From positions 9,558,001-9,622,000 of the forward strand of contig CM073482.1 in assembly GCA_037074505.1 (NCBI GenBank): DNA of 64,000 nucleotides. Direction: 5' to 3'. Source of the DNA: Albizia julibrissin. Taxonomy: Eukaryota > Streptophyta > Magnoliopsida > Fabales > Fabaceae. Below the pieces are notes generated by a model, which saw only the letters and a list, made by a program, of their open reading frames with translations, had not been told where the DNA came from and made no database searches. The position numbers and the translations under genes were made by a program. This document shows, in pieces, positions 46,102 to 57,463 of the stretch (the stretch's first letter is position 1; the number at the start of each line of letters is the position of its first letter).

Positions 46102-47316
46102 GTACCAGGTCTCACGTTAGGAACTACTTACCCCCAGGTAGTGTCCTCGAGACCTGGGGAGGCTCGCTTCGGCGATAATTCCGCAGGGGGCGGAGTGAGC
46201 CTGGGATTGCGAGTAAAGACGCAAGTCCCCGGTCAGTCATGAACCCGGCTGAGTAAAGACAGTCCGGGAGAAGCTGTGCCGTTACATAAAAAGGCGCCTT
46301 TTTATGTAACGGCACAGCTTCTCCCGGACTGTCTTTACTCAGCCGGGTTCATGACTGACCGGGGACTTGCGTCTTTACTCGCAATCCCAGGCTCACTCCG
46401 CCCCCTGCGGAATTATCGCCGAAGCGAGCCTCCCCAGGTCTCGAGGACACTACCTGGGGGTAAGTAGTTCCTAACGTGAGACCTGGTACCATTGAGCTCG
46501 TGGGCTCAATGGTACCAGGTCTCACGTTAGGAACTACTTACCCCCAGGTAGTGTCCTCGAGACCTGGGGAGGCTCGCTTCGGCGATAATTCCGCAGGGGG
46601 CGGAGTGAGCCTGGGATTGCGAGTAAAGACGCAAGTCCCCGGTCAGTCATGAACCCGGCTGAGTAAAGACAGTCCGGGAGAAGCTGTGCCGTTACATAAA
46701 AAACGAGCTCAATGGTACCAGGTCTCACGTTAGGAACTACTTACCCCCAGGTAGTGTCCTCGAGACCTGGGGAGGCTCGCTTCGGCGATAATTCCGCAGG
46801 GGGCGGAGTGAGCCTGGGATTGCGAGTAAAGACGCAAGTCCCCGGTCAGTCATGAACCCGGCTGAGTAAAGACAGTCCGGGAGAAGCTGTGCCGTTACAT
46901 AAAAAGGCGCCTTTTTATGTAACGGCACAGCTTCTCCCGGACTGTCTTCACTCAGCCGGGTTCATGACTGACCGGGGACTTGCGTCTTTACTCGCAATCC
47001 CAGGCTCACTCCGCCCCCTGCGGAATTATCGCCGAAGCGAGCCTCCCCAGGTCTCGAGGACACTACCTGGGGGTAAGTAGTTCCTAACATGAGACCTGGT
47101 ACCATTGAGCTCTCTAGCTCAATGGTACCAGGTCTCATGTTAGGAACTACTTACCCCCAGGTAGTGTCCTCGAGACCTGGGGAGGCTCGCTTCGGCGATA
47201 ATTCCGCAGGGGGCGGAGTGAGCCTGGGATTGCGAGTAAAGACGCAAGTCCCCGGTCAGTCATGAACCCGGCTGAGTGAAGACAGTCCGGGAGAAGCTGT
47301 GCCGTTACATAAAAAA
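46102..47316. repeat. GC-rich palindromic array: six ~192-bp units, order F-R-F-F-R-F
   Basis: One unit runs from GGTACCAGGTCTCACGT to GCCGTTACATAAAAA. F copies: 46102-46295, 46511-46703, 46714-46908, 47124-47316. R copies: 46296-46489, 46909-47103. F and R meet at a GGCGCC centre in AAAAAGGCGCCTTTTT. R and the next F meet at GGTACCATTGAGC and GCTCAATGGTACC with six-base loops TCGTGG or TCTCTA. The whole is two ~605-bp composites (F-R-loop-F). Units differ by only a few substitutions and are far richer in G+C than their surroundings. Each unit has internal inverted repeats: CCAGGTCTC/GAGACCTGG, GGCTC/GAGCC, TTGCG/CGCAA. The repeated ~63-codon frames reflect the repeat and are not called genes. 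Class unknown; assembly or cloning artefact must be considered. Confidence 0.85.
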
Positions 47317-47879
47317 CCTCTAACAATCTCACTAGAATCAAAGAGATATGGTTATAAGCCATTAATTTGTGTGAAAGTTAAATAACTTTATGATTTTTAT
47401 CAATATTCAAATGAAAAAAATTTCAAATTTATATTACATATCTCTCGTATTTAATGAATTTAAATTGAATACTATTGAAAAATTTTAATTAATAACCCTA
47501 TAAAGTACTGTAACTTATAACAATAAATCTTTTTTACTAGAAGGTGCCTCAAGTATAATAAGGCCTGAAAAAAGTAGATCTTAATTATATTTTGGACAAG
47601 ACTCGATCTATTAAAGTCCTGTGCTTGACATGTTATTATTAAGAAATTTAAAAATAATGAAACTAAAATAATACTTTGGAAACTTATTTTCCCCCTTCTA
47701 TGAGCATATAGTAAAATAAGAAATGGTGTGGGTGAGAGATCAATAATAATGGGATTATGAGTCAGTGAGTAGATGGCTTGCATGTGATGTGCTCTCATCT
47801 AACATTCTGACCTGGACTCCCTTTAATTTATGCCTTTTTACTTTGAAAATATCAGAGCTACATACATGTTAATATAATT

Positions 47880-47882
<3 letters not shown>

Positions 47883-47941
<59 letters not shown>
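47883..47941. repeat. (TA)n microsatellite, about 28 repeats
   Basis: An uninterrupted alternating TA run that can extrude as a cruciform; its true length may be uncertain in assembly. Confidence 0.9.
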
Positions 47942-47944
<3 letters not shown>

Positions 47945-49498
47945 AATTAAAAAAACCAATAACTCTCATATATTTCTTCAAAAAAAATTATTGTATTTTA
48001 CTAATTAATTAATAATATAATAGCACAAATTGCGTGAACAATATATTATTTTTTGTTCTTAGTATTTTTTTAAAACTTTCATTTATTCATAATAAGTATA
48101 TAGCCAAAGCCTCAGTTTCTAATCATTGATTTGTATACTGTTTTAATTAATTTTACCATATGAGAATAATTTGGTGTGTGTGTGAGTGTGTCTCGAAAGT
48201 TGAAAATGAGTATAAAAGCTATCCTGGAAATGCAATGTAAGATTAAAAATTAATTAGAATAGCATTTCGCAAGTTGTAAGCAATAATAAATTAAAGCTTT
48301 TTTTTTTTTCATATTTCATTGCACCTCACTAGTTGATTCACTGTTTGGAGAGACTACGTTTTCATTTTCACTGCAGTATATATCTTTGTAAATTATTTTG
48401 AGTTGCGCACTTTTTCGTTCGGTAAAATAAAATCCGACTACGTTTATTTCCTATTTAATAAGTCAGTTATTGTTTTTCACTTCATATATTTTTGTCGTTG
48501 TTGTTGTCAACTTAATTATCACTACCCTATTTTTGGATTTGTTCAATTATTAAACACATTTAAAGTACACCTAATTTCCAGACATTTATGAAAAAATAAT
48601 AAATCAATTCCCCCCCCCCCCCAAAAAAACACTTGTTGTGGTTGATCCAAAACACGTTCAGCACCGACTAAAATTATTTTAAAACATTTTTTACCCTATT
48701 CAACAAATAATGTATAATACACAAGGTACATCTAACTGATTATTTTTAAAATTAATTAAAAAAAACCCATACACCTAAGTGTGGTTAGGTATTATATATT
48801 CGGAAAATTATATTGAAGTTTTAGATAAGAGAAAAAAAAATAAAAAAATGGTTCTTTCAGTTTTAAAAATAAAAAAATAGTCTCCTTGACAACTTCAAAT
48901 GCGGGTCACTGACAACTCGAGGGGCATCATTGATAAATTTTTTAACTATTTTTTTATTTAAAATTTTGAAGAGATCATTTTATTTATTTTTTTTCTTATG
49001 GATCTGAACATAATTTTCTCTTATATATTTAAGGAGACGTTATTTAGGTTGAGGAAAAAATGACATTAGCCCTATTATGGGGGGGAAACTAGCTAGACAA
49101 CGTGGAATTCAGAAAATAGGATTAAGCCTATACATATATCTAAATATTGTTTATTCAAGAATAAAATGGGTGGTCATTGTTGAATGTGGAATATAGAGAT
49201 GAAGATCAGCGCGATCTAATCCATAAGAAGACATGCAAGTGTGCTGATTCAGTATTAACAGATAATGGTGATTAATAATTAATTAATTAATGTAATCCGA
49301 CTCCAACAATTTCAGGTTTCCGGTTGTTATCATTTTGATAATTTCTTTCAAGCACTCCTACGTCCAAGGTCGCTGCAAACACCCCCATCACAGAAGTCCA
49401 AACATACGACAAATTCACACGTCACCCTAGCCACATTTGGTTCGTTTGCCTCAAATTGAACTATCCAATAATAAATTTTAGAATATCTTTATAAATTA

Positions 49499-49752
49499 CT
49501 CCAATATATCTTTAATATAAGACATATTTATATAATTTAATTTGATTAAGAAAATTAGTTAATATGATATGTATTTTATAAAACACCATAGTCATCTTCT
49601 TTAATTCTCTCATTTTTCATCTTCCTTAGTTATGATTGATGGAACATTGATAGAGGTAAATTATAAAAAGATTGATAAATATGAAAATTATGTATTATAT
49701 TTAGGACTAAATTCAATTCTCTAAATATGTCATATATTAAAGATCGGAGGAG
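49499..49752. mobile_element. Stowaway-like MITE, TA target duplication
   Basis: Left CTCCAATATATCTTTAATAT, right ATATTAAAGATCGGAGGAG, flanked by TA. About 254 bp. Same family as 53581-53827 and 39634-39884. Confidence 0.75.
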
Positions 49753-49830
49753 TAATTATTAAGTGAATTGGCATTAATTAATTATTTAATCAAATCATAC
49801 TCCTTAAGTCATATATATATACATAAAGGC

Positions 49831-50035
49831 ACTCCCTCCAATTCAAAAGGATGAGTTCTGGAACAAATTCTTGGTTTATATTGGAACACACTTGATATCA
49901 AAATAATAGGAAATATGCTAGACATATTTGAATAAAGATAAAGTTAAAATGTTTTTAATTTAAAATATATTTAATGAGTTCTTTTTTATTACAATGATAT
50001 GATTGAAAATGACTTATATTTTGAAACCAGGGAAG
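49831..50035. mobile_element. Stowaway-like MITE
   Basis: Left CTCCCTCCAATTCAAAAGG, right TTTTGAAACCAGGGAAG followed by TA. About 205 bp. Confidence 0.55.
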
Positions 50036-50405
50036 TATGATTTTTTAGTAGCTTGGTCCAATCTATAAGGTTCATTTGGAGAAAAAAAAAGTCCTATCTA
50101 TAATCAAGATACACTCAAAAGATGTATGAAGTTTTAATTAGTTTCTTCCTATTTTTTGCACAAATTAATTACCTGTAACTCTCTCTGTACATGACACATT
50201 TTAGAAGTTGTTTTTAGTTCATTTTATAAAACATCCGAGTTTCAATTAGTATTTAATTTTTTTACTCATATATACCTATATTTAATAAATATAACAACAG
50301 GGTATAAATTAATATAATGTTAAAGTTTAGGATAGTTAATAAAGATAATATTGAAAATCACTCAAAATCTTATGGCTAATTTAATACTTTTAACACTTCT
50401 TATCA

Positions 50406-51170
50406 CACTACAAAAAAAAAATCATCTCAGTAGGTTACAAAAAACTGCTATAAATATAAGGATTTGTAGTGGTTTTAAAGGAAATCACAACAAATTTGCT
50501 ACGGTATGACTCCTGCTAAATAGCACGATGGTAAGCAACGGTAATTTGTAGCGGTTAGAGCTAAAAAACCACTATAAAATATGGCGCTAGCTTGGTGCCA
50601 AAAGGCTATTTCATCATGACTCTCTTCAACTATTTGTGGGTAAATACGAAAACTTCACGGGAACTCACAACTAACGAATTAGACATCATATCTGTAAATT
50701 TCTCCATGCCAATTTACATCGGTCAATCAAAGATGATAAGCCATGTATTCTTGCCTCAGTTACACTCCAAGTTTATTATGTCGAGGACAACATACATAGG
50801 GATTGAAATATGATGGTTCATTTAAAATCTCAAGACTTTTATGACATAGGTGATGGTGGTACATCAGTTACGAGAGTGAGCCATTCTAGCCCGCCAATTT
50901 CAAAAACTTATTCCTCAAAGATGATGGCAATTTACTTTTAGTTAGGCATGTTTTTATATGTTACACTTTATTATCATTTAATTTAACTATAATTTTTGTA
51001 TAAAATAATACAATCAACATTAACATTTTTTCCACATATTTTTTTAGGGATGGCGACAAAAAATAATTTAAAAAATATAATTTTTGTTACTGTAAAGCAA
51101 TCAAATTATATTTTTGTAGCAGTTAAATACGTCATTTTAACCGCTAAAAATGAACAAATTTTTTGTAGTG
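50406..51170. mobile_element. Small non-autonomous CACTA element
   Basis: 765 bp beginning CACTACAAAAAAAA and ending TTTTTTGTAGTG, the diagnostic CACTA termini. Flanks TCA and TTA would be a 3-bp duplication with one mismatch. Subterminal repeats of the TGTAGCGGTT / GCTACGG / TTTAACCGCTA type occur in both orientations. A 73-codon plus-strand frame (50592-50813) has no transposase motif. Confidence 0.85.
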
Positions 51171-52028
51171 TTAGTATGTGTAAATTAATTAGAAATGACT
51201 TTTATTTATAAAATTATTTTAATTATCTTAAACATGCCAAACCCTTTTTTTCTTATTCTTCCTCTCTCATTCACCTTTTCTCCATAAATAAATATATTTT
51301 TTTAAAAAAATTATAAGTTCATTTTATTCAACCAATTTTAATCAATTTTTTTATTCACATAGTTTGTTTATTTCTATCTCATTCACACTCGTCCTCTCTG
51401 TTCTTTTTCTTTTTTTTTATTTAAAAAAATCTTAAGGGTAAGTCCGTGTGGGGTCAAGTAGAAAGTAGAACTAACACTAATATATCCCTCGTGGTATTCT
51501 GGTAAATCATTAATGGTATTTATGAATGGGCAAAGTACACACATTAATAGTATATTTTGCAAGATTGACTATAAAAGGTGTGGCTGGTATTTGGTCTTGC
51601 TATAAATTAAAAAAAGAGATGAATTAAATTATTTATTAGCTTCTTCATTAAAAGAAATATTAAATGAAGGCCAGTTGGGTTGGTTAGGTTAGCTTGGCCA
51701 TGCATTACGTCTTTTTAATTGTTTGCACTTTGCACTGTTAGTACCATACGCCACCCTTCTTTCTGTACAGAGAGGGAGCGGCTTTTTCCAATGATGATGC
51801 GGCATCCAATCAATCCTAAAAAACATATTGGTTCCTTTTTTTTTTTTTATCGATATGGTTGTTGTGATCTTCTTTGCATTGAATGTACATTCATTATCTC
51901 ATCATTATTGATAAAGTATATGCAAATTTTAGGAGTAGAAGAGGCCGAATGGAAGAGAAATTTGGGGGGAAATTTTGCAAAGAGAAAAACACATATATGA
52001 GAGAGAGAGAGCCCTGATGTGTTAGTAA
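51171..52028. other. Intergenic; no gene recognised
   Basis: AT-rich with pyrimidine-rich patches near 51240-51290 and 51370-51420. No coding or RNA gene seen. Confidence 0.5.
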
Positions 52029-52569
52029 GGCTGTGTTTGGTTCAAGAAGAGGGGAGGGGAGGGGAGGGGAGATGAGGTTTCTTGTTTGGTTTAGAAGGGG
52101 AGGTGAGGGGAGTTAATTATATGTGGACAAAAATACCCTTCTGCACATTTGTCCTTTTCTCTTACAATGTATTTATTAATAATTATTATTTATAAAATTA
52201 TTATTCTAACAATTATATACACTTGTTTCACAAACATATCATCTCTTTCCCAATGTTTTCACATATACAAAGTGGGAAAAAAATATTTTTTCCCATGGGC
52301 AAAAGGGGAAAAGGGTTTTAACTAGTAAGGGCAGTTTCGGAATTTTGAAAAATTGCCATGGGCAAATTAGTCAAAGTTGGAAACAAATATTCTCTCCCCT
52401 AGAAAAAACCCCAAATTTGGAGGTTTTGAGAGGGAGGGGAGGTGGCCACTAAAAGACAAAAATCCTCCCCTCCCCTCCCCTCCCCTACTCCCAACTAAAC
52501 ACCTATTTTTAATCTCTAACCCTCCCCTCACCTAACCTCCCCTCCAAAAACCCTCAACCAAACAAAGCC
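52029..52569. mobile_element. Tourist-like (PIF/Harbinger) MITE with G-quadruplex-type arms
   Basis: 541 bp, flanked by TAA (52026-52028 and 52570-52572). Ends GGCTGTGTTTGGTTCAAG and, inverted, GGCTTTGTTTGGTTGAGG. Just inside the left end is a run of GGGGA repeats (about 52045-52066). The complementary CCCCT repeats lie at about 52465-52487, so each strand carries a four-run G tract near one end. Confidence 0.8.
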
Positions 52570-53580
52570 TAAGAGAACGAGAGAAAAATATGACAAATTG
52601 TAAGAGTATTAAAATTTAAATTATTGAACTTTCGAAGCTATGGAAACTTATTCCTTACCGGAAATCTAAGTAGAGAGATGTGGTGGGAACTTCATGGCCA
52701 AGAGAAAATTTGGTAAAATATTCGCTGACCATGAAATAATCATGTGGTGAACATGATTAAATCTATAATATTTCATAAAAGGGAAGTGGTGTTGACCATA
52801 TGCGGTTGATAGTTGTACAACGGGTGAGCGTAAAATTAGATAACTATCACATAACTATAACATACCTATGAACAAAATAAAACCACAAAAAGTGAGTGAG
52901 AGTAAAGTTAAATAACCATCACATAACTATGACATACACATGAACCAAATAAAACCACAAAAAGTGGTTGTGTTCACTTGGGTGATGTGTATATAAAGTG
53001 ATGGGTATGTAATGGTTAATTGCTCTGCGGTGTTAATAAAAAATAGGAGCAAACGGAGTTCTTTCTTCCACATTTTTACTACTTGCAGCTTATAATGATT
53101 AAGCCGTGATTATAGGGGAATTATTTGAAGTGATTCATGGTCATGAATTGCTTATAGAATGCACATGTTAAATGGGCTAAAGTAAAAACATTGACCTTTA
53201 AATAATATTTTTTAAATTAAGACAAAAATGTCTTTTAGGCCATTTTCTTATCTCATTTTCTTCTTATCAAATAATTTTTTTCCATCAACCTATTTTTTTT
53301 AGTGACAACCAAACACCTTTGTACAAAATATTTTCCATTCCATTTATTTCCAAAAACTTTTCTTTATTTCAAACGGGCGCTAGCTATAGGTCTGGTTGGT
53401 GGAACCTTTAAGTAAATAAATTATATATAATTTTTATCAACAATTTTATCTTTTCCTCAGTTAATTCATCTTCTTTAAGTTGATAAATGATAATTCACTT
53501 AATCGCTTTGTTACATCTAACCCAAAAGACCAACTTTGTTGCAGTTGAAGAGGTTCCAGGCACTTTATTATAAGTATATG

Positions 53581-53827
53581 CTCCTTTTGATGCATAATAT
53601 AAGATATATTTACATAATTTGATTACATTAAGGAAGTTATTTAAATTAGTTAATATGACATGTATTTTCTAAAATACCTTAGTCATCTTTTTTAATTTCC
53701 TCATTCATTCTTCTTTCTACAGAAAGTATCAATAAGAGTAAATTAAAAAATATTAAAAAATATAAAAAATATATATTATATTTAATACTAAAATTAACAT
53801 CTTAAATATGTTCTAAGAACAATAAGG
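53581..53827. mobile_element. Stowaway-like MITE
   Basis: Left CTCCTTTTGATGCATAATAT, right GAACAATAAGGAG before TA. The interior matches 49499-49752 (GTTAATATGACATGTATTTT). Confidence 0.6.
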
Positions 53828-54296
53828 AGTATCAGTGTTTGTTGGTAGAAGAAAGAAGAAAGAAGAAAGACTTTTAGTTTTTGTGTTTGCATTAAATTTT
53901 AAGTAAAAAATGTTTTAGATTTTATATTGATTGCGCTGGAAAAAAAAAGGTACTTAGAATATTCCATTATTGCAACACAAATGATTTTTTTTACTATACA
54001 CCATTTTTTAAAAAATATTTATAATTTTTTTATTTAAAATATTCTATTACATATTACTTAAAAAACATTTTAAAATATTATATATCATTTATAAAAAAAA
54101 AAAACACTCAATCACTTCATTCTTTTCACTCCAACTATACAAAAACGGCATAGTTTAGGTGAAAAAGACTGAGACCGGACGCTTTGTGCGGCGGATTCTT
54201 AGCCGAGTCCTTTTCTTAGTCAGCATATTCCCTTTTTCTTTACAGTAATCCACAATTCCACATCACTGTCGTCACTCTCCCGGAAAAGAATGATAT

Positions 54297-54460
54297 TAGT
54301 TCGTTTGTATTAGCTTATGGAAGCTCCATAAGTACTTATAAATCGTGATTCACTGAATACGAAGTAACTTTTATGGTTTACGAGGTAAATATGTGATGGA
54401 GATTTAAGTAAATCGGACTTATAAAATAAACCCGATTAAAAACAAAGTTTCCAAACACGT
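54297..54460. mobile_element. Tourist-like MITE, diverged
   Basis: GTTCGTTTGTATTAGCTTAT at the left and TTTCCAAACACGTC at the right, with the internal TTTACGAGGTAAATATGTG shared with 9965-10091. Confidence 0.45.
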
Positions 54461-54524
54461 CTATATAAAACACTTCTCACCCACCCCTCTTTTTTTTGTA
54501 AAATTATATTTACGTCATTTTAGT

Positions 54525-54840
54525 TAAAAGAGAAAATATGATAAAATATTTTTTTTAAATCTTAAAATTATATTTAAATTTTATGAGAATTTTTTTATAA
54601 TAAATCCCAATTCCACTGATAAATTCATGATGTCCACTAACAATTTAATAGGCGCTTACATTAACAAGCCCATAGGCATCCAGTAATAAATCTATGAGCA
54701 TCTATCAATAAGTCTATAAGTCTTTGATAGTTGAAATTTATTGCATAAAAATTTCATAGAACTTCAATGCAATACTAAGATTTCAAGAAGCTATTTTATC
54801 ATATTTTCTTTTATCCAAGACTTAAATCTAATTTCCCTGA
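54525..54840. mobile_element. Foldback MITE family A, copy 2
   Basis: Arms AAAAGAGAAAATATGATAAA and TTTATCATATTTTCTTTT; the interior matches 35345-35685 in order. Confidence 0.5.
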
Positions 54841-55763
54841 AAAAATTTTACGTTGAATTTTGATAGACTCCATTGAGTCAATTGAAACAGTGCTAGTCCT
54901 AAATCGTAGAATATAGTCTATAGTGCAAACTACAAACTAGTTCCTAGGAGTAATATAATTTACATTAGTTTATTACTCTAATTATTTTTTTTATACAAAT
55001 TGCTATAATTATTTGATAACAAGATAAAACACAGACTGGATATGTTTGAACATGAAGTGGACCAGAATAGGATAAGCAGGCGTCAAAAAATGCTTTCCCT
55101 CTCAATCACCCGGTGGTGACGTCTTTTTAATTTTATTTTTTTATCTTCTGTTTATTTATTTCTCAAGATCATCAAATTCTCATTAAACATGCTACGTGTT
55201 TAAAGCATAATAACTCAAAAGCATTAACCAAATCAAAACACCAGTTTCGATCAAGTTAAGCTTTCGCTCTCGTCTGGTGACGTTTTATTTTTTTTTAATT
55301 TATTAAAAATATTTTTTCATTTATACTTAACGTTACTAACAATTGATTTGTTTGCTTCATCGAAATGTGCGGTTATTAAATTATTAAACTGTGGTTTTAA
55401 ATCACGATTTACGTAAATTGAAATATAATTTTTTTATATATTTATTTTATAAATTATAAAAATTATTTTCAAAAACTAATTCAAACGGAAAGAATCACTC
55501 ACAATCACACCATTCAAGTGCTCGGTGATAATTTTATTCTATTTTGATGTCCGTATGAACATGTGAGCTTCGGTTTATTAATTTTTGGATAATCGCATAG
55601 TATATTAAATATATATGCTACGTGTTTAAAGAAGAATGGGTTAAAACTTAAAAGCATTAACCAAATTAACACCAGTTTCAAAAAAATGAAAACATTTAAC
55701 TTAAACATGCCACGTGTTGAATCAAAAGTAAACGTCAACGCCGTTACTAGTTACCATTCCAAA

Positions 55764-55770
55764 TATAAAG
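55764..55770 (+). promoter_or_regulatory. TATA box of the DUF4408/DUF761 gene
   Basis: TATAAAG about 157 bp upstream of the ATG at 55927, preceded by CACGTG-type boxes near 55710. The only good TATA-like site close to the gene on this strand. Confidence 0.5.
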
Positions 55771-55926
55771 AGAAGCATTTCAAGCTTTCATTCACACTTC
55801 ACACACCAAATTACTCGGACAAAAAAAAAAGTTTATATATAATCACAAACTCTCTGTAAAGCCTCTTTCATCCTCTTCCTCTGTGTAGTGTCTCAGAAAC
55901 AGAGAAACTACGTCGGAGCGCCGTCC

Positions 55927-56787
55927 ATGGCCGACCCGGTTACAATATCCACTTTTGTGGCCAGCTGGTTCACGCCTTCTTCTCTCTTCCTCTTTGTCAA
56001 CCTCGTCATCGGCACAATTGTCGTCTCTTCCCGTTTCGGTTCCCCCGAAAAGCACTCCGACCACCACGACGACGACCACGGCCAACCACGTCTCATCCGA
56101 CGTTCATCGTCCCTGCTTGAACGCTTTAGGTCTCTCCATTTCTACAAACACGACACTGCGTTTCCAGAAACCGAGTATCTTCAGCCCGTTCACGACTCTC
56201 CTCAGCTCGTCAGAACGCCGTCACTGGTCGAGCGAGTCAGGTCGTTTAATTTCCGGTTTTCTAACAACGTCTCCGAACCGACCAGTTCAGATACAGTGTC
56301 GGTTCAACCCGATGACCCGACGGAGCACCCGACTGAACGGCCATTGGCGAGAACTCCCTCGCTCCTGGAGCGACTCAAGTCTATGAACTTTTCTACTCTC
56401 TACAGATCGGACTCAGTAAAGGAGGCCGGAGAAGTACTTGACGGCGAATGTGACGTTCCGGAGTCGAAAGAGGATAACGATGCTGGTAATTTGGTGAAGA
56501 GGAGCAAATCGGAGTCGTGTAGGAGCACGCCGGCGAATTTACCGGAGAAGATGAAGAAATCGGCGAGTGAGAACGCAGCGTCGAGGAGGCAGCAGCAGGT
56601 GGAGGTCGATTACCGGACACCGGGACCAGAGACGGCGAGACATGAAGGAGGTAATGAAACGGCGTCAGTGGAGGACGAGACGGTGGACGCAAAGGCCGAC
56701 GATTTCATCAACAGATTTAAACAGCAACTGAAGTTACAAAGGCTGAACTCGGTCCTGCGTTACAGAGAGATCATCAGAGCAAACTAA
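55927..56787 (+). CDS. DUF4408/DUF761 membrane-anchored protein
   Basis: 286 residues, single exon, starting MADPVTISTF. The first ATG in this frame is taken as the start; the open frame before it has none. An N-terminal hydrophobic segment (about 19-35, LFLFVNLVIGTIVVSS) fits DUF4408 and would anchor the protein in a membrane. A His/Asp-rich stretch (41-52) follows. Three copies of a motif like R-x-x-S-L-L-E-R-x-R-S-x-x-F lie at about 58-72, 96-109 and 142-155. A disordered, charged region precedes the C-terminal DUF761 motif DDFINRFKQQLKLQRLNS (258-275). Relatives are plant-specific, often described as cotton-fibre-like or stress-induced; molecular role not established. The gene is markedly GC-richer than its surroundings, typical of plant single-exon genes. 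Confidence 0.88.
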   Translation: MADPVTISTFVASWFTPSSLFLFVNLVIGTIVVSSRFGSPEKHSDHHDDDHGQPRLIRRSSSLLERFRSLHFYKHDTAFPETEYLQPVHDSPQLVRTPSLVERVRSFNFRFSNNVSEPTSSDTVSVQPDDPTEHPTERPLARTPSLLERLKSMNFSTLYRSDSVKEAGEVLDGECDVPESKEDNDAGNLVKRSKSESCRSTPANLPEKMKKSASENAASRRQQQVEVDYRTPGPETARHEGGNETASVEDETVDAKADDFINRFKQQLKLQRLNSVLRYREIIRAN

Positions 56788-57463
56788 TCGGAAAGTGGTC
56801 CTTGTGTGGACCCGCACCGTAAGTCCTAGGGTAAAACGGTCAATACATCGCCTATGACAGCTTCATCACCGCTCGTCACTGCTGATACAGGCGAGGGTGA
56901 TTGAAATGACTAAAAGGCCCTTTAATTAGTAGTTTAAGGCTTCAAGCTTTGGATTCTCCTTTCTCGTCACGTAGTGTTTGTTTAGTCTAGTCAGTTTAAT
57001 TAATATTTGGGTGAAAGTTAATGAAGGTATTGATGTAAAGTTGCTTGCATTAGTGAAAACGATTATGTAGTTGCATTTATATTGCAAAGATGTGTTGCGT
57101 TGCTTCTTGGGCTACAGAAGAGTAAAAGTTGCATCCATTTACTACTTTGAAGCAAAACATAAACGTCAAAGGTTGCTTGTTGAAACAATTGGCATTAGAT
57201 TTCTCCTCAGTGATGAAGATGTTGTTCAAAGGTTTGATTAATATTCAAAGCAACATATTGCTTATTATTTTTTGTTAATTTCTTCTTTTTACATTCATTT
57301 TCCCCGTACTTTCCTATATAAATTGATGAAGTAGATTAACTATGCATCGTTTTTTGTTATTTAATTGGAAAACCGGGTAAAACTCTACGTCTGAAAATTT
57401 GATTGACCAGAAGAAGTTGATATATTTTTGTGCTAGCCGTCTAGTTTAATAGTAAGTGTATAG
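56788..57463 (+). other. Likely 3' UTR and downstream intergenic sequence
   Basis: Less AT-rich sequence continues to about 57100 and probably includes the 3' UTR of the DUF761 gene. No further gene seen. Confidence 0.4.

Larger units (their letters stand above)
47317..50405. other. Intergenic, AT-rich; no gene recognised
   Basis: No coding region with recognisable similarity. It holds the TA microsatellite, a C run at 48611-48622, a diverged foldback segment near 48800-49030 and the two Stowaway-like elements listed separately. Confidence 0.5.
52570..55740. other. Intergenic upstream of the DUF761 gene; repeats only
   Basis: Contains MITEs (listed separately), a GAAAGAA microsatellite near 53847-53871, and otherwise AT-rich sequence without recognisable genes. 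ACACGTGG-like and CCACGTG boxes lie near 55195 and 55710, plausible G-box elements of the downstream gene. Confidence 0.45.

Noticed and set aside
46102..47316. Hammerhead ribozyme or retrozyme explanation for the 192-bp units
   Set aside because: I looked for the CTGATGA and GAAA core on both strands and did not find it.
46124..47362. Six nearly identical 63-71-codon open frames in the palindromic array
   Set aside because: They follow from repetition of one unit in both orientations; no start context, domain or promoter supports coding.
50592..50813. 73-codon frame inside the small CACTA element as a transposase fragment
   Set aside because: No transposase motif visible and the element is far too short.
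55888..55926. Upstream extension of the DUF761 frame
   Set aside because: The frame is open but begins with GTG; the first ATG is at 55927 and gives the usual family N-terminus.
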